A DNA stretch of 12,165 nucleotides from Bacteroidales bacterium UBA1725 (lineage in GTDB: Bacteria > Bacteroidota > Bacteroidia > Bacteroidales > UBA932): contig DCIN01000066.1 of assembly GCA_002315815.1 (NCBI GenBank), positions 1 to 12,165 of the forward strand, given 5' to 3'. How positions within the stretch are numbered: the stretch's first letter is position 1; each line of letters opens with the position of its first letter. Positions 1 to 8,000 of the stretch are shown piece by piece. Both the position numbers and the translations under genes were made by a program. The notes beneath the pieces were generated by a model. The model was not told the origin of the DNA and ran no database searches. It saw only the letters and a list, made by a program, of their open reading frames with translations.

Positions 1-587
1 CCGGCATATTTACCGGTCTGAGCAAAGTCTCCACATAGGATTTCCACCTTCTGAAGTAGTTCAGAATCCGCTCTCAAAGTTGCTTTATCGCATATTCTTG
101 GGTTTGAGTATTTACCGTGAGGCACATTGAACTCTCCCTTTGAATTCACTCGATACAAGCCATTGAAACAAGTCCTGTTCAAGAAAATGAAAAGAGCCGC
201 AGTCTGAATGTCGGTGGTATTCTTTGCGTTGAACAATGAACGTTGTGCAAGAAAATACTCTTTGCGTTCATCGGTAGAGAGGGGCAGATATTCTGTCTGC
301 ATCCTATCCAATTCGGATATCAATGCATCTACATTGTTCTTGATTACACGGTAGGTACAAATAAGTTCGGCATTGATATCGTTGATAACAGCCTTTGAAA
401 TGTTCGGATATTCCTGAAGAATCCAGAACAAAACTGCGCCCCCACCCACAAATGGTTCAATGTATGTCATATTCTCACGCTTGTTCAGGTCCTTGGGTAA
501 TGATTTCTTGATGTCATCGAGAAGCTGAGTCTTCCCCCCAACCCACTTAATGAACGGCTTAGCCGCATATATCTCAGTTCTCTTCAT
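1..587 (-). CDS. Dam/DpnIIA-type adenine-N6 DNA methyltransferase, N-terminal part (C-terminus beyond left edge)
   Basis: The reading frame opens with ATG at 587-585 and stays open to the left edge, giving 195 codons. Residues 10-23 carry the family's motif X (KPFIKWVGGKTQLL, SAM binding). Residues 42-54 carry motif I (YIEPFVGGGAVLF). NDIN at 69-72 is followed by EL. Residues 136-160 hold the conserved block LNRTCFNGLYRVN plus GEFNVPHGKY, typical of the class D12 (Dam, DpnM) family. The catalytic DPPY motif should lie just past the edge and is not seen. The family methylates adenine in double-stranded DNA. Resemblance to DpnM-type enzymes suggests GATC, but this is inference. A purine-rich AAAGGAA lies about 8 bases before the ATG, unusual in this window. 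G+C is about 43 percent, lower than the genes further right. It could be an orphan regulatory methylase or the methylase of a restriction-modification system. The fold assignment is firm; the role is open. Confidence 0.93.
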   Translation of the reverse strand, partial: MKRTEIYAAKPFIKWVGGKTQLLDDIKKSLPKDLNKRENMTYIEPFVGGGAVLFWILQEYPNISKAVINDINAELICTYRVIKNNVDALISELDRMQTEYLPLSTDERKEYFLAQRSLFNAKNTTDIQTAALFIFLNRTCFNGLYRVNSKGEFNVPHGKYSNPRICDKATLRADSELLQKVEILCGDFAQTGKYA

Positions 588-605
588 CAAAACAATTCCT
601 TTTGA

Positions 606-636
606 CAAATTTAATCAATTTTTCTCATCAGGCATA
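606..636 (-). promoter_or_regulatory. Candidate Bacteroidetes-type promoter for the DNA methylase
   Basis: On the minus strand, TAAATTTG (613-606) fits the -7 consensus TAnnTTTG exactly. TATG (636-633), 19 bases upstream, matches TTTG at three of four positions. Transcription would begin near 598, leaving a leader of only about ten bases with the AAAGGAA motif in or next to it. A second, weaker -7 match (TATATTTC, 704-697) lies further upstream and would give a leader of about 100 bases. The region is A+T-rich, so chance matches are possible. Confidence 0.35.
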
Positions 637-744
637 CTGTCCGAAATCCCCGCCCGTTTATAACGTGTTTTATTTTGCTTCGGGGCTTGATTTTTTGAAA
701 TATACCGTACAGATATGCAGAATGATGAAAAACCTTATAAGAAT

Positions 745-772
745 GGGGTGGAAGGCATCTGCCCTTCACCCC
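745..772 (-). terminator. Hairpin downstream of tRNA-Thr, probable terminator
   Basis: Read on the minus strand, GGGGTG (772-767) pairs with CACCCC (750-745). An inner AAGG/CCTT stem extends this with one bulged C and a seven-base loop. The hairpin begins eight bases after the tRNA discriminator base. The following bases are T-rich but the clean T run (TTTTT) comes only about 12 bases later. It is therefore an imperfect intrinsic terminator, or a 3' processing signal. On the plus strand no T run follows. Confidence 0.45.
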
Positions 773-779
773 TGTAAAG

Positions 780-852
780 AGCCGCTTAACAGACTTGAAC
801 TGTTGACCTGCGCGTTACGAATGCGCTGCTCTACCGACTGAGCTAAAGCGGC
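780..852 (-). tRNA. tRNA-Thr (anticodon CGU)
   Basis: A complete 73-base cloverleaf can be folded. The acceptor stem is GCCGCTT/AAGCGGC (seven pairs). The D arm is GCTC/GAGC with loop AGTCGGTA. The anticodon loop is TTCGTAA. The variable region is AGGTC. The T arm is AACAG/CTGTT with loop TTCAAGT. The discriminator is T. Anticodon CGU reads the Thr codon ACG. The 3' CCA is not encoded, so it must be added by nucleotidyltransferase. The last pair of the anticodon stem (positions 31 and 39) is A-C rather than a Watson-Crick pair. U36 followed by A37 makes it an expected substrate for t6A37 modification, the pathway of the TsaD protein encoded at the other end of the window. The gene lies 18 bases after the nhaA stop codon on the same strand. 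Confidence 0.96.
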
Positions 853-862
853 AACTGGACTG

Positions 863-893
863 CAAAGATACTACTTTTTCTGTAATTTGAAAG
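863..893 (-). promoter_or_regulatory. Promoter for tRNA-Thr, -33 element inside the nhaA 3' end
   Basis: On the minus strand TATCTTTG (870-863) matches the Bacteroidetes -7 consensus TAnnTTTG exactly. It begins at the base after the nhaA TAG stop (873-871). TTTC (893-890), one mismatch from TTTG, lies 19 bases upstream in the final codons of nhaA. The predicted start near 856 leaves only a few bases before the mature tRNA 5' end at 852, as expected for an independently transcribed tRNA trimmed by RNase P. Confidence 0.55.
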
Positions 894-2292
894 TCAGATT
901 GACCATCACACTGCCAAGTATTCCGGCACATATAGACCCCAGAAGTACAGCAATTTTGCCTGCATCCCTCATCACAGTCAGAGTCGATGAATCGGAAACC
1001 GTGCCGAAAGAGAGTGTATCCACAAAAATGGACATTGTAAAACCTATTCCTCCAAGACAGGCAACAGCGAAAAACATAGGCCAGGTTGCCTTGTCCGGCA
1101 TCTGTCCTATCTTCAGCTTAACGGCAATCCAACTGAAAAGCGTGATGCCCACAGGTTTACCTATCAGAAGACCAAGGAAGATCCCGAGACCTACATAACC
1201 GAACTCAGGATGCGATGTCACTGTCTGGGCAAAGACATTGAAATACGATGGACCGGGAATGCTGACACCTGCATTGGCAAGGGCGAATACTGGCATAATC
1301 AAGAAATTGACCCAGGGACTCAAGATATGCTCAACTCTGTAGCTCATATCCATTGACCCACGTGCCAGCCCGTGGAGCTTGCGAAGAAAATGCTTCTGTG
1401 GACCGTTGGGAAAAGGTTCACTGACCTCAAGAGAGTTATAACTGTCCAGAAGGGAGATGTAGTGTTCTCTCTTGCGATAATACTGTGTTTTATTGTATCT
1501 TGGCGCAGACGGAATGAGAAAAGCCATCACAACCCCGGACATAGTGGCGTGAATACCCGAGTAATAGAAAAGAATCCACACTATGACTGCCATAACCAGA
1601 TATGGAAATACCCTTTTCTCTCTCATTTTACGAAGCAGAAGAGTCAAAAGTATGACACCGAAGGCAATCAAAAGCAAACCCAGTCTGATGTTTCCTCCAT
1701 AGAACAATGCAACAACAAGAATCGCAATCAGATCATCAGCAATAGCCAGAGCGGTCAGGAACACCTTGAGGGAAACCGGGACCTTGTCGCCCAGAACGGA
1801 CAGTATGCAAACCACAAAAGCTATGTCGGTTGCCGTTGGAATACCCCAACCTCCGGATGCCATAGTGCCGTGATTGACTAAGGTATAGATGAGTGCCGGT
1901 GCGATGACTCCCCCGAAAGCGGCAATGACTGGCATCATAGCCTTCTGCGGACTTGAGAGTTCCCCGCAGGAAATCTCCCTTTTAATCTCCAGCCCCACAG
2001 TAAAGAAGAAGACGACCATCAGAATATCGTTGATGAACTTTTCTACAGTCATATCTCTTGGGAAGAGTACATCCAGCCCGCCGTCAGATGAGAAAAGGTG
2101 AATTTGGATATTTGTTTCCAATATGTGACGATACACATCCCTGGTACAGGGAAGATTGGCGAGAAGCATAGCCACAACCACACAGGCCATAAGAAGAACT
2201 CCCTGAAACCAAGGCTTCTTGGAAAGCCTGTCACTTCTTCGGTTGAATTTCACAATACTTTTGTTCCAAGTGTAGACAGGAATTATTTTCAT
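871..2292 (-). CDS. nhaA: Na+/H+ antiporter NhaA
   Basis: A 473-residue inner-membrane protein of the NhaA family, which expels Na+ (or Li+) in exchange for two H+ to keep internal pH and sodium low. The signature FFFTVGLEIKRE is at 95-106. IPTATDIAF (151-159) holds the acidic residue matching E. coli Asp133. ALAIADDLIA (181-190) holds the paired transport aspartates D186 and D187 (E. coli Asp163/164). GLLIGKPVG (374-382) carries the conserved lysine K379 (E. coli Lys300). About a dozen hydrophobic segments are visible. A hydrophilic stretch of about 60 residues (262-322) between two late helices explains the extra length over the 388-residue E. coli protein; long loops here are common in the family. 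All key residues are present, so it should be functional. It has its own promoter candidate and is followed closely by tRNA-Thr. Confidence 0.96.
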   Translation of the reverse strand: MKIIPVYTWNKSIVKFNRRSDRLSKKPWFQGVLLMACVVVAMLLANLPCTRDVYRHILETNIQIHLFSSDGGLDVLFPRDMTVEKFINDILMVVFFFTVGLEIKREISCGELSSPQKAMMPVIAAFGGVIAPALIYTLVNHGTMASGGWGIPTATDIAFVVCILSVLGDKVPVSLKVFLTALAIADDLIAILVVALFYGGNIRLGLLLIAFGVILLTLLLRKMREKRVFPYLVMAVIVWILFYYSGIHATMSGVVMAFLIPSAPRYNKTQYYRKREHYISLLDSYNSLEVSEPFPNGPQKHFLRKLHGLARGSMDMSYRVEHILSPWVNFLIMPVFALANAGVSIPGPSYFNVFAQTVTSHPEFGYVGLGIFLGLLIGKPVGITLFSWIAVKLKIGQMPDKATWPMFFAVACLGGIGFTMSIFVDTLSFGTVSDSSTLTVMRDAGKIAVLLGSICAGILGSVMVNLTFKLQKK

Positions 2293-2320
2293 AGAACACT
2301 ACTGACTGAAAATGTGGGAA

Positions 2321-2351
2321 TAAAAGTAGTCAATTAATTTTAAAAAGCAAA
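2321..2351 (-). promoter_or_regulatory. Promoter candidate for nhaA
   Basis: On the minus strand, TTTG (2351-2348) lies in the last codons of the upstream barrel gene. It is followed after exactly 19 bases by TACTTTTA (2328-2321), seven of eight with TAnnTTTG. The start of transcription would be near 2314, giving a leader of about 22 bases before the nhaA ATG. A 6-base inverted repeat (AGTAGT/ACTACT, arms 2325-2330 and 2298-2303) overlaps the -7 element. No Shine-Dalgarno sequence is evident. Confidence 0.45.
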
Positions 2352-4313
2352 AGTTGCACCCACGCTCAAGCTGGGCCGGTGCAGATTATAGTACTTGATT
2401 GTGGTGCGTTCAGGAGTGATTGCCTTGTCCTGCACAAAGTTGTGATATATGTCATCCATAGCCACATAGCCGGTCCATTTCTCCCAGGACTTGCTGACCA
2501 TCACTTTGGAGTAAAAATATGAACCCAGCACGCTGGAAACTGAGGAAACAGGACTGTTGAAAACAAACTTGGCCGACATCCTCCAGCCGTCGGAAAACGC
2601 CAGCCGGGGAATCAGGGCAAGGTTATAGTAGAAATATCTGTCGGTTTTGCTTCCGATAGTGCTGCTGTTTCCGAACACATTTGCCGTAAGGCTCATTGAG
2701 AATATATTGTGGCTGTACAGGAGCATAGCATTGGCGGAGAGGATGTCACTCTTGCCGTCATTGGCATAGGTCCTGATATTGTTCTTCTGATAAACAGAAG
2801 TGATGAGACCGGAATCATTGATATACCGTAAGGATGCATAGGTCACAAAACTGTGGCCCGACTCAGTTTGCGCATCGGTGACATATCCGAGAAGCACAGT
2901 GTGCATAACAGAAGGCTCCAGCTGAAGATTTCCAAGGGAATGCCCTCCTGTTGAGGAATCATATACACAAAAAGGGAAAATCTGTGCAGTGGAAGGGCGC
3001 TTTATGGATCGGTCAAGCATAAGGTTCAGATGATGATGGGGAGCCATCTGCCACCCGAAATCGAAGTTGCAGGTCACGTTTCGAGCTGTCTTGTCGGATG
3101 ACCCTGTGCCGGTGACGTGCACATCTGTAATGTGATGCTGGTAACGGACACCGGCCTTTATTTCGAAATTGCCGGTTAAGGCCTCGAATTCGATGAAGGG
3201 CGAGATATATGTTCTGCGGGCATCGGCATCGATGACGTTCTCAGTCAGGTTTTTTTCCAGAAAGCCATATCGGTCGCCCGAATGATTGAAATTCACTCCA
3301 CCCAACAGACTGGCCTTGGAGGATGATGTGGCAGGAAGAAGAAAACGCTTGTATTTTACAAATGTATTCAAAGTATGAGTTTTCCAGTCAGTATTGCATA
3401 GAAAGGCTTTGTACGCCGAACTGTATTTGAGGCTTTCCGAATTGCTCCCGTCGCTGAGAGAATATTCGGCCTGAATCTGGAGCTCGTACTTCTCAGGCCT
3501 CCTCTTGTACTTAGTCCCTGCCGAGAAGGAAAAAGAATTGTCGGTCAAAAAATCATTGCCACGGTAATCAATCGTCCCTGTCGACAGGATTATATTGTTG
3601 TCTTTGAGGTCACGTGTGAAGTGCTCCCACACCCACGCCTCATAGGTGGAAACGTCGTCAGGCTTGTAAACAGCAAGAATACCTGCAAGTTGAGTTCCTT
3701 TGTAGTTGTCGATTGTGTCATTCCTCACCGATTCGCTCTCTTGGGCAGGATGCTCATAGGTGATTGAGTTGTTGTCGTGAGGATGAGTAAGCCCAAATGA
3801 CAGGTGTCCGCCGACTGTAAGCCCACCCTTATGGTAGTTCAGCCGCAGCCCGGGATTCAGACTGGCAAGACTGCCGGCTTCCAGCGACGCCATTCCCCCC
3901 AGGCCTTCGTCCGGTTGTTTCAGAACTATCTTTATCACACCGCCCTGGCCCTTGACCTGCTGGCTCATTTCCGGCGACTGGGAAACCTCTATATCCTTTA
4001 TTTCGTAGAGGAAAATATTGTTGAGAAATGACTTGCCGCTAGGTCCGAGACTCCTGTCTCCAATCCTTATGTCATAGTTGTCAAGACGGCTGTCCCCTTC
4101 ACGCGCAAGCAGTTCAGGAAATACCTCAAGAATCTCTCCCAAGGTTGTGCTGGCAGGCAGATTCAGTTCGGATACGTGAAGGATTTTCTTCGCAGGCTTG
4201 ACTTCAAGCGCATATTTGTTCTGAGCCTGCACAGTCTCCGTAAGAAAGAGAAGGAGAAATGCAAGCAATGGACTGAGAGCAAGAGAAAACGATGCGGATG
4301 ATTTCATAGACAT
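2340..4313 (-). CDS. Outer-membrane beta-barrel protein, TonB-dependent-receptor-like, with short plug
   Basis: A 657-residue exported protein. Residues 1-30 form a signal peptide: basic start, hydrophobic core about 9-25, likely cleavage after VQA. Residues about 50-132 look like a reduced plug domain, beginning LGEILEVFPELL, with YDIRIGDRSLG and ending in GQGGVIKIVLK, which resembles the GGVInI strand closing TonB-receptor plugs. From about 138 to the end, alternating hydrophobic strands rich in Tyr, Ser and Gly fit an outer-membrane barrel, and the chain ends in Phe (VGATFAF), typical of such proteins. No N-terminal carboxypeptidase-like domain, obvious TonB box or SusD partner gene was seen, so uptake of a specific ligand cannot be claimed. 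A second ATG two codons in could also be the start. It begins six bases after the RsmI-like methylase stop and is very probably co-transcribed with tamB, whose product family assembles envelope proteins. Family call is good; substrate unknown. Confidence 0.8.
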   Translation of the reverse strand: MSMKSSASFSLALSPLLAFLLLFLTETVQAQNKYALEVKPAKKILHVSELNLPASTTLGEILEVFPELLAREGDSRLDNYDIRIGDRSLGPSGKSFLNNIFLYEIKDIEVSQSPEMSQQVKGQGGVIKIVLKQPDEGLGGMASLEAGSLASLNPGLRLNYHKGGLTVGGHLSFGLTHPHDNNSITYEHPAQESESVRNDTIDNYKGTQLAGILAVYKPDDVSTYEAWVWEHFTRDLKDNNIILSTGTIDYRGNDFLTDNSFSFSAGTKYKRRPEKYELQIQAEYSLSDGSNSESLKYSSAYKAFLCNTDWKTHTLNTFVKYKRFLLPATSSSKASLLGGVNFNHSGDRYGFLEKNLTENVIDADARRTYISPFIEFEALTGNFEIKAGVRYQHHITDVHVTGTGSSDKTARNVTCNFDFGWQMAPHHHLNLMLDRSIKRPSTAQIFPFCVYDSSTGGHSLGNLQLEPSVMHTVLLGYVTDAQTESGHSFVTYASLRYINDSGLITSVYQKNNIRTYANDGKSDILSANAMLLYSHNIFSMSLTANVFGNSSTIGSKTDRYFYYNLALIPRLAFSDGWRMSAKFVFNSPVSSVSSVLGSYFYSKVMVSKSWEKWTGYVAMDDIYHNFVQDKAITPERTTIKYYNLHRPSLSVGATFAF

Positions 4314-4319
4314 ATAATA

Positions 4320-5027
4320 CTATTGTGAAAGGACAAGGAATACACAAGGGCGTTTTCCAATGACAAAATCCTGACGTTTGCGCCATTGGGCAACAGTGAG
4401 CGTAAGGATGAACTGAGTTGTGAGCGTAACGTCAGCCGCAACACATAGAAGTGTACCCGGATTCAGGGTAATAAGCATATCGGAGAACAGTGAATCGTTA
4501 CGGTACGGGGTCTCGATGATGATTTGGGTCTGATTCAGACGTGCGGAAGTCTTCTCCATACTTTTTATTGACTGCCTCCTGGCTTCTGTCTTTGCGGGAA
4601 GATAGCCGCAAAAGGCAAAAGATTGGCCGTTGAGTCCCGACGCCATCAGCGAAAGCATCAGGGACGAGGGACCCACCAGAGGAACCACCTCTATACCTAT
4701 GCGGTGACAGAGGGCCACGAGGGCCGACCCAGGATCAGCCACGGCGGGGAGTCCGGCCTCTGTCAGAAGGCCCACATCCCCTTTGTTGAACAGAGATGCC
4801 AGGTCTTCGACTTCAGCAGCCGAAGTATGCTCGTTGAGTTCGTGGAATTCGATGGAATCGATATGGCCTTTCAGCCCATAAACGGAGAGAAACCGTCTGG
4901 CCGTACGGACTTCCTCAACGACATAGATCTTCAGCTGACAGGCAATATCCAATACCGGAGCGGGAATCACTTCGGCTGGTGGATTGTCGCCAAGAGGGGC
5001 CGGTATCAGATACAGTCTCCCTTTCAT
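4320..5027 (-). CDS. SAM-dependent methyltransferase, divergent RsmI family (COG0313-like)
   Basis: A 235-residue soluble protein with the tetrapyrrole-methylase fold used by RsmI, which 2'-O-methylates C1402 of 16S rRNA. It starts with the strand LYLIPAPLGD (5-14), in place of the usual RsmI-type TPIGN. It continues with the family blocks EEVRTARRFL (38-47), LLTEAGLPAVADPG (87-100), VVPLVGPSSLMLSLMASG (114-131), NGQSFAFCGYLPA (133-145) and the late ETPYRN (172-177). These match a shorter RsmI-like paralogue that I recall as common in Bacteroidales beside a canonical RsmI and usually annotated only as a SAM-dependent methyltransferase. The substrate is therefore not known, and I do not assign rsmI. 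The ATG overlaps the tamB stop as ATGA (4 bases), indicating translational coupling. The barrel protein gene follows after six bases. Confidence 0.88.
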   Translation of the reverse strand: MKGRLYLIPAPLGDNPPAEVIPAPVLDIACQLKIYVVEEVRTARRFLSVYGLKGHIDSIEFHELNEHTSAAEVEDLASLFNKGDVGLLTEAGLPAVADPGSALVALCHRIGIEVVPLVGPSSLMLSLMASGLNGQSFAFCGYLPAKTEARRQSIKSMEKTSARLNQTQIIIETPYRNDSLFSDMLITLNPGTLLCVAADVTLTTQFILTLTVAQWRKRQDFVIGKRPCVFLVLSQ

Positions 5028-8000
5028 TTTTCAAGATTTATTGTAACAGTTCCGGAATCCTTAATCTTGGTTCCGAAGTCTTTCTGGAAGCTTATTCCAA
5101 CTCCGTTCCTCTGCGAGTTGTCGAGGAAGTTGGTATAACTGTCGGCGGAATGGGAAAAGAGCTTGGCCCTGTACTTGCCTTCATTGTCGATTTTGACCTC
5201 AACATCAACATCCCCGATAAAATCACTGTTCCCGGTTGAGGAAGTCTTATATTTCCTGCTGCCCAGGCTGCCGCTGACTGAAACCCTGTCGTCAAACAGC
5301 TTGGTGGAAACGGCAACGTCGAAGGCATTGTATCCTCTGGTAGTCTCTTCATAGCTGAGTCCGAGGTCCAGAGGAATGTCCAGCTTCTGGAGAATGTTGT
5401 TCAACTGGCTGGACACCACTTCCCCGAGATTGGAATAGAGGACGTTGGCTCCATTGAACACTCCGTTCTTCTCGTTAGGGATGAACGTACCCAGAAGAAG
5501 CAGGGCCACGAACTGTTTCTGAACCTTGTCCTCGGTGTTCAGACATCCTTCCACCATACTTTTGGTGGTGGGATCAAGGTCCGGCACATTGATGAAAAAT
5601 CCGATGTCCGGATTGCTGAGTTTGTTGCTTATGGTTATGCCGCACTCGACGTTCTTTCTGGTACTCACCTTGGTGGTGTCAGTAATAAGTGTAGAGAGCG
5701 ATGTCCTGAGACCATAACTGGCCTTGATGTCTATCTGGCTGTCGGCAAAATCTCCTCCGAATTTGATTGAACTGCCACTCCCGATATGGAGGTCTTTGGA
5801 CAACAGTCCGGGAATGACGAAATGATATTGACCGCTGCTGATGTTGTAGTCTCCGCTGAGATTGAACAGAGACTTGGACGGACGCAAATCAATGTCCACG
5901 TGCCCGTCTCCGCTGAAACTTATGACGTTTCCTACATTCTTGTCTATCTCCAATGACGCATTCAGCCCTTCGTTTATTCCTACGCTCGCCCTGATACGAA
6001 TGTCGCTTGAGGAAGTTGTCTCCCTGATTTTGTATTTTTCCAGCATCTTGGCATATGCATCAAGAGAACTGTGGTCGGTATAGGTCAGAAGTTCACTGCG
6101 GGTACTGGAGAGTTTGCCTGACAGGGGGACGTGAATGTCACCGCTGCCGTCGGTCGATATGTCCGCATCAATGGCCAATGCGTTCAAAGGGCCTTTCACC
6201 GTAGCTTTTCCAGTGGCCTTGATATGACCGTACATACTGTCGGGACCGGTCTCCGGACTGTCAATCACCTTCATCTGCTCGAAGCTGACATTGGCATCAA
6301 GTCTCACATCCTTGAATTTTCTGTAATTGCACACACCGCTGAGGATGGCACTGCCACCGGAATCGTCCCTGATGGACAGAGAGTCGAAATGAAGGCCGGA
6401 ATTATCCGCAAAGAAGTCTCCATCAAGTATATACGGGGCTCCTGTGAAAGCCAGTTTGATGGATGCGTCATCGAAACGCGCTCCTGAAGTGACGAACTCA
6501 AGGCTGTCGGTAGGGCCGGAAAGGCTGAAATTTCCGCTCAATCCGCCCCCCATACTGTTGAACAATCCACTGAAGAAGGGTGAAGCAATCCCGAGATTGA
6601 AGTTCTTCAGACAGGCCTCCAGTTCAAGACTCCTGGTCGAAGGATGGAAACAGCCGGACAGTTCAAGGGGATTCCTTTCCCCCAAAGAATTGTCGATACG
6701 GAAATCAACATTGTCGGGGCTCTTGCCAATGCTGCTGGACATTCTGAAATCTCCCATAAACGTCCGCCCCACTTTGAGAGAGTCTATTTCTACGGATGTG
6801 GTGAGCCCGAAAGGATTCCCTGGACCTGTCTCCAGCAGGAAACTGCCGGAGGCACTTCCGCCGAATCCGAAATCTTTCTGGAGAAAAGAGTCTATGGTGC
6901 TGAAATCAAAAGCGTTCAAATCCACGGTAAGAGTCTCGTCATTCCCAGTATTTACCGAACCGTATGCAATAAGATTCTGATTACCATTATGGAAATAGAG
7001 GTTCTCGACCGTGATTCCCCCGTTCTCGAATGTGAAGGACGAGTTGTCCAGAAGCCAACGGTTCCTTGCAATCTGCAGATATGAAGGTCTGGTGACGACA
7101 TTCACCAAAGGCTTGTCCTCCCTGTTTCTGAATGCAAGAGCGGAGAATGACAGAGAAGCAGCGTCGTCCTTGTCCATCCCTCCCTTGAATCCGAAATCGG
7201 CTGAAATGAGATTGTCGGAGGCATCACCTTGAAGAAATGGCGACGACATCGACACGCTGCCCAGACACAGGCTGCTGCCGTTCAACTCAACGGCAAGTTT
7301 ACCTGAAGCATTGCCTAAGGAAAGGACCGGATCCTTGATATAATTTTCACCCAGAGCCAGTCTGCTCGAAGACAGATGAACGTTGCAAGTCCCGTCGTGG
7401 TCCATCGAAGCCAGCAGTTCGGTCCCCGACTCAAAGAAAAGCCCGGGAACAAAGAAGTCAGTAAGGTCGGTACAATCGGAGAGAAGCAGTTTCATCTCCA
7501 TATATCCCGGGGAGGATGTGGAATAAGCGGAGGACGACGGAGCAGTGAAAATGGCTGACAATTCGCGGCGCATTGTGGCATTGAGAAAATCCGGCACAAT
7601 ACTGCCCAACCATTTGTCGGAGACAAGGCTCAGGCTCGCGGGACGCGACTCCATCCGAAGCGACTGCCTTCCGCCGGAAACGGATGCGGTGAAGCTGAAG
7701 TCTCCGGGTAATACCGATCCGTTTCTGCTGTCCAGACGGACATCGGCCAGTTCAATCTTGCCACCGAACATCTTCCCTCTGTCCGCCCGCAGGTTCATAT
7801 CGACTCCGAATGATGCACCGAAATTTTCAGGGGACTTGACAAGATTGAGGTTGAAAGGATTGATTCTTTCGAAATCGGCGCTCAAGCGGTATTCGGAGAC
7901 GCTGTCCACGGGGGAAGGAGAAAGGTCCAGATTTGCAAGTACGTTTGCACGCAGATTCTCATCACGCGCTATCATCCTCAGCCATAGATTCCTGTCCTCA

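Larger units (their letters stand above)
588..779. other. Intergenic region between DNA methylase and tRNA-Thr
   Basis: About 190 bases without a convincing gene. It holds the methylase promoter candidate on the left and a strong hairpin at 745-772 on the right. A 79-codon plus-strand frame starting at 602 runs antisense through the tRNA and encodes nothing recognisable. No integrase fragment and no copy of the tRNA 3' end was seen, apart from a 10-base coincidence. Confidence 0.6.

Noticed and set aside
191..200. Copy of the tRNA-Thr 3' end (shared 10 bases, 191-200 and 776-785) as an attachment repeat
   Set aside because: Only ten bases match, the next bases differ, and the first copy lies inside the methylase coding region; chance is sufficient.
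650..687. Inverted repeat CCCCG/CGGGG in the intergenic region as a riboswitch or second terminator
   Set aside because: Short five-base arms with a long loop and no T run in the right place; no conserved aptamer pattern recognised.
602..841. 79-codon plus-strand frame in the methylase-tRNA gap
   Set aside because: It runs antisense through the tRNA-Thr gene, has no recognisable family features, and its start lies within the methylase promoter region.
1372..1881. 169-codon plus-strand frame within nhaA
   Set aside because: Exact antisense of a clearly conserved NhaA coding region; composition is low-complexity polar with no domain.
4623..5138. 171-codon plus-strand frame across the methylase/tamB junction
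   Set aside because: Antisense of two well-supported genes and of their coupled ATGA junction; no family resemblance.
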